A DNA stretch of 64,000 bases from positions 434,001 to 498,000 of the forward strand of contig CAVQQQ010000009.1 in NCBI GenBank assembly GCA_963715025.1. The letters run 5' to 3'. Under the pieces are notes generated by a model that saw only the letters and a list, made by a program, of their open reading frames with translations, ran no database searches and was not told where the DNA came from. A program made the translations under genes and the position numbers. Positions 19,782 to 27,778 of this stretch are shown piece by piece. Every line of letters begins with the position of its first letter. The stretch's first letter is position 1. The stretch comes from DASSJT01 sp963715025 (GTDB lineage: Bacteria; Actinomycetota; Actinomycetes; Actinomycetales; Dermatophilaceae).

Positions 19782-21188
19782 CTAGCCGCACCCGCAGGTC
19801 GCGAGGGCGGCCACGAAGCGGTCCAACGCCGCGCGGGCAGGCAGCGTTCCCGCGGGGCCGCCGGGCACCCGGTCGGCGACGACGGCGAAGGACAGCAGCC
19901 GCCCCGAGGCGTCGACGACAGTGCCCGCAAGCGCACTGACGCCGGTGAGGGTGCCCGTCTTTGCCCGGGCCAAACCCGCGGCCGCGTGAGTGGGACCGGT
20001 GAGGAAGCGGTCGTGGAGGGTGCCGTCGAGCCCAGCCACCGGCAGCTCGGCGACCACGCCCCGGAGTGCAGGGAGCCGGCCGCTGGCGGCCAGGGCGATG
20101 ATGTCGGCCAGAACCCGCACGGGTAGCCGCTGGCCAGCGCTCAGGCCGGAGGTATCGACAAGATGCGCCGAGCCAAGGTCGATCCCGAGCCCCTCGACGC
20201 CCTCGCGGACGGCCTCTGAGGCGGCCGCGAAGGTCGCAGGCCTCTTGAGGTGGACCGCGAGCTGGCGCGCGAGGTTCTCGGTCAGGGCATTGTCCGAGTC
20301 GTCCAGCGCCAGCGACAGGATGTCGACCAGCGGAGCCGACTCGACCTTGCCGAGGACCTCGGCGCCGGGGTTGACCGCTTTGCCCCACGCGTCCTCCGGC
20401 TGGAGCTGTGCGGCGATTCCCTTGCTGGCCAAGGCTTTCGAGAAGGCGAGGGCTACCTCGCGAGCCGGGTCGCGCGGCGACGGTCTGAAGGGATGCGGCC
20501 GCTGCCCCGCCAGACCCACCATGAAGACGCCCTGGGTGTAGCCGGCCGAGACGTCTGCCATGTTCCAGCCGGGCGCGTAAGGGTCCCCCGCTGCGTAGCT
20601 CGTGTCGAGCCGCAGCCGCACCGAAGTGGTGCGAGCCTGCTTGAGCCGGGCGGCAACCTGTGCAGCGAGATCGGCCAGGCCAGCACGGCCCTCGGTCGCC
20701 ACAGGCCGGCCGCGGCCCCGCGCGAGCATGGTGTCGCCCCCGGCCACGAGGACGATCTCGTCAGCCGCGCCCCGCACGACCTTGGTGGTGAGGGTCGCGT
20801 GGGGGTCCATCGCCGAGAGCACCGCCGCCGCGGTCAGCAGTTTGGCGGTGGAGGCCGGCGTGCGCGGGGTTTCGACGGCTCGGGCGAGGAGCGGCGTGCC
20901 CGTCCGGCCGTCGCGCACGTCGACCCCCACGGAGCTCCCGAGCGCAGAGCTGGCCAGGGTGTCCGCGACATGAGCGGAGAGCCCGGCAGGAGTCGGCTCC
21001 TCGGCCTTGTCCAGAAGAGGCCCCAGCGGTGCAGCCGTGGCCGCCTCCACAGGAAGGACCCCTCGGGACGGGACGGGTGCCGGCAGGTCGCGCGTGAGCA
21101 CCCCCGGAACGGCGTCGAGCACATCGGCGGTGGCATAGCCCCCGGCCAGGACGACGACGCCCAGCACTCCCGCGATCGCGCGGCGCAC
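19782..21188 (-). CDS. dacB: D-alanyl-D-alanine carboxypeptidase/endopeptidase (PBP4 class)
   Basis: Periplasm-side penicillin-binding protein that trims peptidoglycan stem peptides. 468 residues with an N-terminal hydrophobic signal (AIAGVLGVVVLAGGYATA). The three active-site boxes are STAK in TPASTAKLLTAAAVL, SDN in LALDDSDNALTENLA and KTG in LARAKTGTLTG. The large insert between the first two boxes is typical of PBP4. The GTG start at 21188 follows a GAGGGGG ribosome site. It is divergent from ppa, with 87 bp between the two starts holding both promoters. The C terminus ATCGCG has two cysteines one residue apart. Confidence 0.95.
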   Translation of the reverse strand: MRRAIAGVLGVVVLAGGYATADVLDAVPGVLTRDLPAPVPSRGVLPVEAATAAPLGPLLDKAEEPTPAGLSAHVADTLASSALGSSVGVDVRDGRTGTPLLARAVETPRTPASTAKLLTAAAVLSAMDPHATLTTKVVRGAADEIVLVAGGDTMLARGRGRPVATEGRAGLADLAAQVAARLKQARTTSVRLRLDTSYAAGDPYAPGWNMADVSAGYTQGVFMVGLAGQRPHPFRPSPRDPAREVALAFSKALASKGIAAQLQPEDAWGKAVNPGAEVLGKVESAPLVDILSLALDDSDNALTENLARQLAVHLKRPATFAAASEAVREGVEGLGIDLGSAHLVDTSGLSAGQRLPVRVLADIIALAASGRLPALRGVVAELPVAGLDGTLHDRFLTGPTHAAAGLARAKTGTLTGVSALAGTVVDASGRLLSFAVVADRVPGGPAGTLPARAALDRFVAALATCGCG

Positions 21189-21275
21189 GACACCCCCTCA
21201 CCCGCGGAAGCGGCAAATACGGAACACTTGGGCGCGAGCCTAGGTCATGCACGAAGGAAGCTGAGGGTCGCCACC

Positions 21276-21863
21276 GTGGAGTTCGACGTCACCATCGAGA
21301 TCCCCCAGGGACACCGCAACAAGTATGAGGTCGACCACGCGACCGGTCGCATCCGCCTCGACCGGCTCCTGTTCACGTCCACCAGGTACCCCGCCGACTA
21401 CGGCTACGTCGAGGACAGCCTCGGCGAGGACGGTGACCCCCTGGACGCGCTCGTCCTCCTCGCCGAGCCGACCTTCCCGGGCTGCCTCGTCCGGGCGCGC
21501 CCGATCGGCATGTTCCACATGCGCGACGAGGCGGGGGGCGACGACAAGATCCTGTGCATCCCCGCCAGCGACCCGCGCCAGGCGCACATCACCGACCTCG
21601 AGCACGTGAGCGAGTTCGACCGTCTGGAGATCCAGCACTTCTTCGAGACCTACAAGGACCTCGAGCCCGGCAAGTCCGTCGAGGGGGCGCACTGGGCCGG
21701 TCGCGAGGAAGCCGAGCAGTGCGTCCGGGAGGCGATCGAGCGGGCGCGCGCCGTCGGGCTGACCACAGCGCGCTGGCGCATGCCCGAGATCCATGCGGAT
21801 CCGATGACCGACACAGCGCCCCCGACGCAGTCGGAGACTCAGGCGGCACCTCCAGTGGCCTGA
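21276..21863 (+). CDS. ppa: Inorganic pyrophosphatase (family I)
   Basis: Hydrolyses pyrophosphate, pulling biosynthetic reactions forward. About 195 residues from GTG 21276 (VEFDVTIEIPQG). The family signature DGDPLDALVLL, with its metal-binding aspartates, and the substrate residues in NKYEVDH and RYPADYGY are present. The core is about 165 residues; a 25-30 residue acidic/Pro tail (ADPMTDTAPPTQSET) extends past the usual end, as in several actinobacterial homologues. Longer upstream starts would read antisense through dacB and are rejected. Confidence 0.96.
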   Translation: MEFDVTIEIPQGHRNKYEVDHATGRIRLDRLLFTSTRYPADYGYVEDSLGEDGDPLDALVLLAEPTFPGCLVRARPIGMFHMRDEAGGDDKILCIPASDPRQAHITDLEHVSEFDRLEIQHFFETYKDLEPGKSVEGAHWAGREEAEQCVREAIERARAVGLTTARWRMPEIHADPMTDTAPPTQSETQAAPPVA

Positions 21864-21878
21864 GCGCCGTTTCCGCGC

Positions 21879-23261
21879 TCAGGGGCGTCCGACGTAGTCG
21901 ATGAGGTCAGACCGCCAGATCGATGCGTACCGGACGTATGCGCCGGTGTACGGCGCCTCGATCATCTGGCCGACCCCGACGTAGAGGCCCACGTGGTGGC
22001 TCGTGGCGCCCGAGCTCCCGTAGAAGACAAGGTCACCGGGCCGGGCCTCGCTGACCGGCACGTGCCTCGTCTCGGCCCACTGGGCGCCGGTGTAATGGGT
22101 CAGGTACACGCCAGCCTGGCGCCAGGCCATCATGGTCAGCCCCGAGCAGTCGAACGTGCTCGGCCCGTCGGCGCCCCATTGGTACGGCTTGCCGATCTGG
22201 GCGCGCGCGTACGCGATCACCGCGGCCACGCCGCCGGAGACTGATGAGCGTGGTGGCGGCGCGGGACTGCTGGAGGGCTTGGCGGCGTCCCTGGCTGCCG
22301 CGGCCGCAGCTGTGGCGGCCTGCCTGGCTGCCTCTTCGGCGGCCCGCTGGGCCGCCTTGGCTCGACGTCGATCGGCGGCAGCCTGGGCTTTGGCTGCCCG
22401 CTCGGCCGCCAGTTTCGCCTGCCTGGCCGCCTCGGCCGCGGCCGCTCGGGCCTCGGCGGCCCGCCTCAGGCCGTCCTGGCGGGCCTGCTCGACCTGCACC
22501 GAAGTCTTGCGGAGGGTAGCCATCTGCTGGGCCATCCGGTGCTGTTCGCCCTGGATGCGGGTCGCCTCGGCCTGCGCCCGGTCGGCCTGCGCCTGCGCAG
22601 CATTCTTGGCCTTCTCGGCCTCCTGCGCGGCGGCAAGCTGCTGGGCCTCGGCCACCGCGGCCTGGCGCCTCAGTGCTCCGGCGAGCGAGGAGGTCGCTGC
22701 GGCGTCCTTGAAGATGCGCTGCCGCGCCTCGGCGACCGCATCGAGCGACGCGGCGCGGTCGAGGAGGTCCTGCGGTCCACTGCTGCTCACGAACGCTTCC
22801 AGCTCACCCAGGCTGCCGCCCTGCTGGTAGACGAGTGCGGCGTACTGCCGAACCCGAAGGGATGCCACGTCCGCCTTCTGCTGGGCAGCCGCTGCCCTGG
22901 CCCGGGCGTCTGCGCTGGCGCGGGTCCGCAGCTCGAGTTGGTAGCGGGCGCCGTTGTACGCCTCGGCAGCGGCTGCCGCAGCCATCTGCACGGCCTCCAA
23001 GTGGCTCGACGCTGCGGCGTACTGGCTCTCCAGGTCGCTCACCTGTTGGGCCGTGGTCTTGACCGCCGCCTTGGCCGCGTCGACCTGCCGCTGTGAGGGA
23101 TAGACCGGGTTGTCGGCGGAGGCGCCGATGGCGGTGGCCACCGTCAGACCGGTCGCAAGCGCGGCTCCGACGACCAGGCGAATGGCTCGTGGGCGCGGGC
23201 GGTGCGGCACGGGAAGCTCGCTCTCTGCTGACGGCCCCGGGGGCAGCTGCGGAATGATCAA
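21879..23261 (-). CDS. NlpC/P60 peptidoglycan endopeptidase with coiled-coil (RipA-like)
   Basis: Secreted cell-wall hydrolase. After a basic region and signal peptide (RLVVGAALATGLTVATA, cleavage near GASADN) comes about 250 residues of Ala/Gln-rich coiled coil, a Pro/Ser linker, and a C-terminal NlpC/P60 domain of about 115 residues with catalytic Cys in FDCSGLTMMAW, His in ATSHHVGLYVG, and a third polar residue downstream. Coiled-coil plus NlpC/P60 is the architecture of RipA/CwlO-type hydrolases used in daughter-cell separation. TTG 23261 gives the longest form; GTG 23210 (VPHRPRPRA) gives a cleaner signal peptide and may be the true start. The upstream region holds palindromic sites and an MtrA-like box. 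Confidence 0.9.
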   Translation of the reverse strand: MIIPQLPPGPSAESELPVPHRPRPRAIRLVVGAALATGLTVATAIGASADNPVYPSQRQVDAAKAAVKTTAQQVSDLESQYAAASSHLEAVQMAAAAAAEAYNGARYQLELRTRASADARARAAAAQQKADVASLRVRQYAALVYQQGGSLGELEAFVSSSGPQDLLDRAASLDAVAEARQRIFKDAAATSSLAGALRRQAAVAEAQQLAAAQEAEKAKNAAQAQADRAQAEATRIQGEQHRMAQQMATLRKTSVQVEQARQDGLRRAAEARAAAAEAARQAKLAAERAAKAQAAADRRRAKAAQRAAEEAARQAATAAAAAARDAAKPSSSPAPPPRSSVSGGVAAVIAYARAQIGKPYQWGADGPSTFDCSGLTMMAWRQAGVYLTHYTGAQWAETRHVPVSEARPGDLVFYGSSGATSHHVGLYVGVGQMIEAPYTGAYVRYASIWRSDLIDYVGRP

Positions 23262-23341
23262 GCGGTTCGAAATCTACGACTCCTTTTTCACTCGCAAAAC
23301 ACCGGCCACATCAATCCCACGGGTTATCAGCCGTCACACAA

Positions 23342-23377
23342 AATGACATTGATGTCATTCGGAAATCACATCGATGT
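23342..23377. promoter_or_regulatory. Tandem palindromes with ACAT-N2-ATGT core upstream of NlpC/P60 gene
   Basis: AATGACATTGATGTCATT (23342-23359) is a perfect 8-bp inverted repeat around TG. ACATCGATGT (23368-23377) is a second palindrome with the same ACAT-N2-ATGT core. Their centres are 22 bp apart, about two helical turns, as expected for two dimers of one regulator on the same DNA face. They lie 81-116 bp upstream of the hydrolase start. The regulator is unknown. Confidence 0.55.
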
Positions 23378-23421
23378 CTTTCAGCAGGTCGAGGAGCCAG
23401 CTCCATCACAGGCCGCCGAAG

Positions 23422-23437
23422 GTCACGATCTGGTAAC
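23422..23437 (+). promoter_or_regulatory. Candidate MtrA box
   Basis: GTCACGATCTGGTAAC is a direct repeat GTCAC-N6-GTAAC. The response regulator MtrA of actinobacteria is known to bind GTnAC-type direct repeats of this spacing and to control cell-wall hydrolase genes. The site lies about 160 bp upstream of the NlpC/P60 start, and just 20 bp beyond the 3' end of the SRPBCC gene. Function is inferred from motif and context only. Confidence 0.4.
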
Positions 23438-23457
23438 GAAATGGGCCACGCGCCCGC

Positions 23458-23910
23458 TCACTGAGCGGGCGGAGTCAGGTACGCAACGAGACCCCGCTCG
23501 CCGTTGCGCATCATCCACGAGTGGTTCGCCCGCAGGACGGGAGCGCTCAGCGCGGGAAGCAACGACATCGCGCGGCTGGCGACGGTGACCTCCTGGGCAT
23601 ACCGGGCCAGGGTGCCCCCACCCGGGGCAGCGTCGACCTGCCAGGACGACCACCCGCGCAGATCCCCGTCGATCGACACCCGGAGTTCGCCGGTCTCCTC
23701 GTCTTCGACCTCGCGAGTCAGGAGGAGTGCCAGCGTGTAGGGCAGGGCGCTGCGCACCCAGGCCCAGCCCGACTTCTCGTCCACCCGCTGGACGCGGCGC
23801 ACCTGAGGCCACCACACGGCATACTGCTCGACATCGGCGAGCACAGCGAAGACCCGCGCGCGGGCGACGGGCAGTGACCAGGCGTGGTCGAACCGGAAGG
23901 GTCGGGGCAC
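23458..23910 (-). CDS. SRPBCC-fold (polyketide cyclase/START-like) protein
   Basis: About 150 residues. The pattern VPRPFRFDHAWSLPVARARVFAVLADVEQYAVWWPQV is the typical opening of SRPBCC proteins (helix plus W-W-P loop), followed by alternating beta strands and a C-terminal long helix ending LRANHSWMMRNGERGL. Such proteins bind hydrophobic ligands; the ligand here is unknown. GTG 23910 is the best start; the open frame upstream is a shadow of the + strand genes. It is divergent from the DUF1918 gene, with a 90-bp gap between the two starts. Confidence 0.8.
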   Translation of the reverse strand: MPRPFRFDHAWSLPVARARVFAVLADVEQYAVWWPQVRRVQRVDEKSGWAWVRSALPYTLALLLTREVEDEETGELRVSIDGDLRGWSSWQVDAAPGGGTLARYAQEVTVASRAMSLLPALSAPVLRANHSWMMRNGERGLVAYLTPPAQ

Positions 23911-24000
23911 CCACCGATAGTGGACCGATCGGGGGTGGCGCGCAGGCCTCCGGCGCGGGAATGTGGGAGGGAACAACTCAGAACCCTCGGAGGTGGCGGC

Positions 24001-24549
24001 ATGAAGGCGCAGTTGGGAGACCGGATCATTCTCGCCGGCGAGCAAGTGGACCGGCCAACTCGGGTCGGCGAGGTCATCGAGGTGCGTGGACCTGCGGGCG
24101 GTCCGCCGTATGTCGTGCGCTGGAGCGACGGGCACGAGGGCCTGATCTACCCAGGACCCGGCTCGGTCCTGAGGGTCGAGGCCGCTGGAGCAGGCGCCTC
24201 CCCCGCGGCCACAGCAGCAGGGGGAGCACCAGGCGCTGCACCCGGGGAAGCGCCGGGGACGGCGACGCCCGCAGCAGGGCCGACCCGGGAGTGGCAGGTC
24301 CGGATCTCCATCTTCGAGACCGGCGACGACACCGAGGCACGCGTGGCCCTGATCGCAGACGCCCCCCACCAGCTGAGCGCGCTCGGCTCCAGCCACCGCA
24401 GCGCGCGCGACTCCGCCGACGCCGCCATCGGCGACGAAGTGGCGGTGGCCAGGGCCCTGCGCCAGCTCGCCGACGAGCTGCTCGACGCCGCCGGGCGCGA
24501 CATCGAGGCGCGCACCGGCGAGCACGACGTGGTCGTCCGCTCGCGGTAG
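24001..24549 (+). CDS. DUF1918-DUF1876 two-domain protein
   Basis: 182 residues from ATG 24001, preceded by a GGAGGTGGCGGC ribosome site. Residues 1-60 (MKAQLGDRIILAGEQVDRPTR..., with RGPAGGPPYVVRWSDGHEG) are a DUF1918 small beta-barrel. An Ala/Gly/Pro linker of about 40 residues follows. From about 105 the DUF1876 (dsRBD-like) domain reads WQVRISIFETGDDTEARV to LRQLADELLDAAGRDI. The two domains are usually separate small actinobacterial proteins, often stress-linked in mycobacteria, so the fusion suggests a shared role. Function is unknown. Confidence 0.85.
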   Translation: MKAQLGDRIILAGEQVDRPTRVGEVIEVRGPAGGPPYVVRWSDGHEGLIYPGPGSVLRVEAAGAGASPAATAAGGAPGAAPGEAPGTATPAAGPTREWQVRISIFETGDDTEARVALIADAPHQLSALGSSHRSARDSADAAIGDEVAVARALRQLADELLDAAGRDIEARTGEHDVVVRSR

Positions 24550-24555
24550 ACCTAC

Positions 24556-26049
24556 TTGGCTGCCGACCCAGGGGATCCCGGCCCGCCCCTCCCCGATCCT
24601 GCGCTGGTGGTCCTGGTGGGCGCCTCGGGCTCGGGCAAGTCGACGTGGGCCTCCGCTCGCTACCGGGCCGCCGAGGTGGTCTCGTCCGACGAGCTGCGGG
24701 GCATCGTCGGCAGCGGTGTCAACGACCTCGACGCCTCGGCCGATGCGTTCCGCCTGCTGGACCAGGTCGTAGCCGCCCGTCTCGGTCGGGGCCTCACCAC
24801 GGTGGTCGACACGCTGGGCTTCGATCCGGCTCGCCGCCTGGGATGGCTTGCTCAGGCGCGGGAGGCCAAGGTTCCTGCCGTCGTGGTCCGGTTCCCCACC
24901 CCTGCGGAGGTATGCCGCGAGCGCAACTCCCGGCGTGACCGCCCGGTGCCGGCCCGAGTCCTGGCGGCCCAGGTCGCCCGGGCGCGCGCGGTGTCGGCCG
25001 AGCTCAGTGGCGAGGGGTGGGACCGCGTCGTCGTCGTGGAGCAGAGTCGCGACGGGCCGGCGCCTGCCACCGGGCCCGGCGTCCGCGGTGACCGGGGTGA
25101 GCCCGCTGCCGCGGGGAGCCGGCGCGAGTGCGGCTTCGTCCTCCAGCTGTCGCGATTCCCCTGGGGCGAGGAGCCCCTGGCCTGGCTGCGGTCCATGGCC
25201 CTGGCTGCCGCCGAAGCGGGCTTCGAGGGGCTGTCGCTCATGGACCACCTCATCCAGATTCCCCAGGTTGGCCGGGCGTGGGACCCGATGCCCGAGCCCT
25301 GGGTCACGCTGGGCACCCTGGCCGCCCTCGAGGGCCGCCTGCGGCTGGGGACACTGGTCACGCCGGTGACGTTCCGCTCACCCGGCATCACCGCCAAGGC
25401 GGCGGCCACGCTGTCGGCGCTCTCCGGCGGTCGGGCCTTCGTCGGCGTGGGAGCTGGGTGGTGGGCTCGGGAGCATGCCGCCTTCGGTCTCGCGTTCCCG
25501 CCGCCCGGCGAGCGCCTCGACCGGCTCGAGGCCGGTATCGAGACCATGCGGGCACTCTGGGCTGCTGGCACCAAACCCTTCGCCGGCGAGTCGGCTTCGC
25601 TGCCGGAGACGACCTGTTACCCGAGGCCGGTCGGCGACATCCCCGTCATCGTGGGCGGCGGTGGGCTTCGGACTCTCGGTATCGCCGCGCGCCTGGGCGA
25701 TGCCTGCAACCTCCCCAGCGATGATGCCGGGCTCGCCAAGATCCCCCTCTTCCGCGGACTCGTCGAAGCGGCCGGGCGCAAGACCGACGACGCGGCCGTG
25801 ACCGTGCTCGACCTGCCGGTTGTGGGCACCGATCGGGACGACGTGTGGCGGCGGGTCGAGCGCCTGCGCGGCCGGACGCCTGCGGCGGCGTATGCGGCGC
25901 GACACCACGCCGGCACCATCGCCGACCACACCGAGCGCTACCGCCGGCTGGTGGACCTCGGGGTGCGCACCGTCTTCGTGGCCCCGCCCGACCTCGGCGA
26001 TGCCGCCGAAGTATTGGCGCTGGCGCCAGTGGTGGCCGCCTTCGCCTGA
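24556..26049 (+). CDS. P-loop kinase fused to LLM-class F420/flavin-dependent oxidoreductase
   Basis: 497 residues from a TTG at 24556, 6 bp after the DUF1918 gene. Residues 1 to about 175 are a polynucleotide-kinase-like P-loop domain: Walker A VGASGSGKST (21-30), then VVSSDELRGIVG and an Arg-rich lid RERNSRRDRPVP. From about 190 a luciferase-like (LLM) TIM barrel begins FVLQLSRFPWGEEPLAW, with EGLSLMDHL, FVGVGAGWWAREHAAFG and PVIVGGGGLRTLGIAARLGDACN, the usual F420/FMN-binding elements. The frame is continuous across the join. The pairing of a small-molecule or nucleic-acid kinase with a reductase suggests two steps on one substrate; no substrate can be named. Confidence 0.85.
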   Translation: MAADPGDPGPPLPDPALVVLVGASGSGKSTWASARYRAAEVVSSDELRGIVGSGVNDLDASADAFRLLDQVVAARLGRGLTTVVDTLGFDPARRLGWLAQAREAKVPAVVVRFPTPAEVCRERNSRRDRPVPARVLAAQVARARAVSAELSGEGWDRVVVVEQSRDGPAPATGPGVRGDRGEPAAAGSRRECGFVLQLSRFPWGEEPLAWLRSMALAAAEAGFEGLSLMDHLIQIPQVGRAWDPMPEPWVTLGTLAALEGRLRLGTLVTPVTFRSPGITAKAAATLSALSGGRAFVGVGAGWWAREHAAFGLAFPPPGERLDRLEAGIETMRALWAAGTKPFAGESASLPETTCYPRPVGDIPVIVGGGGLRTLGIAARLGDACNLPSDDAGLAKIPLFRGLVEAAGRKTDDAAVTVLDLPVVGTDRDDVWRRVERLRGRTPAAAYAARHHAGTIADHTERYRRLVDLGVRTVFVAPPDLGDAAEVLALAPVVAAFA

Positions 26050-26145
26050 GTCCCGGGACCGCAATCCGGCGCTTGACCGGCATACCGGCATGATCCGTGG
26101 CCCCCGGCACCCCGTGGCCTGCCAAACCGCGACATACTCGGGCGG

Positions 26146-26709
26146 GTGATCGGCGAGGACTTCGCGCGGCTGCTGGCGGGGGCGAAGCGCGGCGACGAGG
26201 CGGCGTTCGCCCTTTTGTGGCGCGATGCGAACCCGGCGCTCCTCCGGTACCTCCGCGTGGTGGCGGGAGACGAGCCGGAGGACGTCGCATCCGACACCTG
26301 GGCGACCATCGTGCGGGGTCTGCGGCGCTTTCGGGGGGACGAGCACGCTTGGCGCGCCTGGCTGTTCACCACGGCCAGGCGTCGCGCGATCGACGACGGC
26401 CGCCGCCGGGGGCGGATGCGCGACGTGCCGGTGGCCGAGGTTCCCGAGTCGGTCAGGCCGGCCGACCAGAGCCCCCGCGACCCGGCCGACCTGGCGATCG
26501 GCTCCTGGACCATCAGCGCGGCGATCGCCGCGGTCCGACGTCTGCCTCCCCAGCAGGCCGAGATCGTCATGCTGCGCAGCGTTGCCGGCCTCTCCGTCGA
26601 GGAGGTTGCGCGGCTGGTGGGCAGTTCCCCGGGCGCAGTCCGGGTGGCGGCCCACCGGGGGCTCCGCAGACTCGCCGAAGAACTTGCCCAACAGGGTGTA
26701 ACGCCATGA
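26146..26709 (+). CDS. ECF-type RNA polymerase sigma factor
   Basis: 187 residues. Region 2 includes LLWRDANPALLRYLRVVAG and the DVASDTWATIVRGLRRFRG core; region 4 is the C-terminal HTH, LRSVAGLSVEEVARLVGSSPGAVRVAAHRGLRRL. There is no region 3, as in ECF sigma factors. The stop overlaps the ATG of the next gene (ATGA), which encodes a membrane protein that could be its anti-sigma factor. Initiation is at GTG 26146 after a short leader containing the repeat CCGGCATACCGGCATG, which could be a promoter element or operator. Confidence 0.9.
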   Translation: MIGEDFARLLAGAKRGDEAAFALLWRDANPALLRYLRVVAGDEPEDVASDTWATIVRGLRRFRGDEHAWRAWLFTTARRRAIDDGRRRGRMRDVPVAEVPESVRPADQSPRDPADLAIGSWTISAAIAAVRRLPPQQAEIVMLRSVAGLSVEEVARLVGSSPGAVRVAAHRGLRRLAEELAQQGVTP

Positions 26710-27389
26710 GGTCGGCCGACGCTTTACCCGATGACATGAGTGAACACCAGGATCTGGATGCCGGCTCGGGGCTGCTCTCCCTGCTGGCAAGCGCGCCGGC
26801 CGAGCCCGGCGAGCTGCGCGCCGAGTCGCGGGTCCTTGCCGCGTACCGCGCCTGCGTGGTCATGTCCGACACATCCCGACCACACCGCTGGAGACCAACC
26901 ATGCTCGTCCCTGCCCTCACTGCGAAGCTCGCCGCCACCGTAGGCGCGGGCGTCGTCAGCCTTGGTGGCCTTGCTGCTGCCGCGTACGCCGGGTCACTCC
27001 CCGACGTGGCCCAGGACTTCGCCCACCATGCCATCGGTGCCCCTGCGGCGCCGGGCGCGAGCGAGGAGCACAAGGCGACGCCGAGCAGCACCCCCGTCGG
27101 GCCCGACGCCTCCGGACCCGCCGCGTTCGGGCTGTGCACCGCGTGGGAGCAGGTCAAGGACTCGGGCAAGACGGCCGAGAAGGCTGTCGCCTTCCGCAAC
27201 CTGGCCGCGGCGGCGGGTGGCGAGGACAAGATCGCCGACTACTGCGCGAAGGTCCCCCACCCCAGTGGCACTTCCTCGCCCAGCCCCGCGGAGCGCCCGA
27301 CCACCGCGCCGTCGACGCCCGAGCCCTCGAGCCGCCCGTCACTGCCGTCCGAGGCCACCAGCAACCCAGGCTCCTCTCACCGCCCCTGA
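26706..27389 (+). CDS. Membrane-anchored partner of the ECF sigma factor (putative anti-sigma)
   Basis: 227 residues, translationally coupled to the sigma gene. About 75 N-terminal cytoplasmic residues (LDAGSGLLSLLASAPAEPGELRAESRVLAAYRA) precede one membrane helix (LAATVGAGVVSLGGLAAAAYA, about residues 78-98). The external part has a central domain around FGLCTAWEQVKDSGKTAEKAVAFRNLAAAAGGED with two cysteines, and a low-complexity Ser/Pro/Thr tail. The topology fits an anti-sigma factor but there is no zinc-binding HxxxCxxC motif, so this is by position. A strong hairpin at 27433-27463 closes the operon. Confidence 0.7.
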   Translation: MRSADALPDDMSEHQDLDAGSGLLSLLASAPAEPGELRAESRVLAAYRACVVMSDTSRPHRWRPTMLVPALTAKLAATVGAGVVSLGGLAAAAYAGSLPDVAQDFAHHAIGAPAAPGASEEHKATPSSTPVGPDASGPAAFGLCTAWEQVKDSGKTAEKAVAFRNLAAAAGGEDKIADYCAKVPHPSGTSSPSPAERPTTAPSTPEPSSRPSLPSEATSNPGSSHRP

Positions 27390-27432
27390 CGGCGAGGAGC
27401 TTGGGCCGTCGGCGCGCTGGCGCAGGCCGCTA

Positions 27433-27463
27433 GACCGGGGTCGGTCCCCTGCAGACCCCGGTC
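27433..27463 (+). terminator. Hairpin after the sigma/anti-sigma operon
   Basis: GACCGGGGTC and GACCCCGGTC form a perfect 10-bp stem around an 11-nt loop, 44 bp past the anti-sigma stop. There is no U tract, as is common for terminators in GC-rich actinobacteria. The 200-bp gap 27390-27589 otherwise shows nothing coding. Confidence 0.6.
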
Positions 27464-27589
27464 GAGAATGCGACCGAGCGCCAGCGCGCCGAACTCTTTC
27501 CGCCACCTGTTCTGTACCGACGAGCGCGGTCTCGACGGGCAATCCTCCGGCGGCAACGCGAGCCCGGCCTGCACTCGTACACTCGGACC

Positions 27590-27778
27590 ATGGCAGCGCA
27601 GCCACCCCGACCCTCCAGCCAGTACCTCTGGCTCGCCGGCGCCATGGCCGTGATCGCGGTCCTGCGGCTGGCGTTCGCCAACGGCAGCGGCTTCGACATC
27701 GCCGTGGGCGTCCTGGCGCTCGTCGTCATGGGCTTTGCGCTGTGGCGCTACCGCCAGTCGAAGCGGACGGTCCGATAG
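27590..27778 (+). CDS. Small two-helix membrane protein
   Basis: 62 residues: a Pro-rich N terminus, helix 1 at about 12-30 (YLWLAGAMAVIAVLRLAFA), helix 2 at about 35-53 (IAVGVLALVVMGFALWRY) and a basic C terminus SKRTVR. No family is recognised. The stop TAG abuts the GTG of the next gene at 27779 with no gap, so it heads a tightly coupled four-gene operon with the unknown 169-residue protein, the MBL-fold protein and the GH1 enzyme. Confidence 0.65.
   Translation: MAAQPPRPSSQYLWLAGAMAVIAVLRLAFANGSGFDIAVGVLALVVMGFALWRYRQSKRTVR

Noticed and set aside
23262..23457. Possible c-di-AMP riboswitch upstream of the NlpC/P60 gene
   Set aside because: Such riboswitches often control these genes, but I could not find the conserved paired elements; only palindromes and an MtrA-like box are evident.
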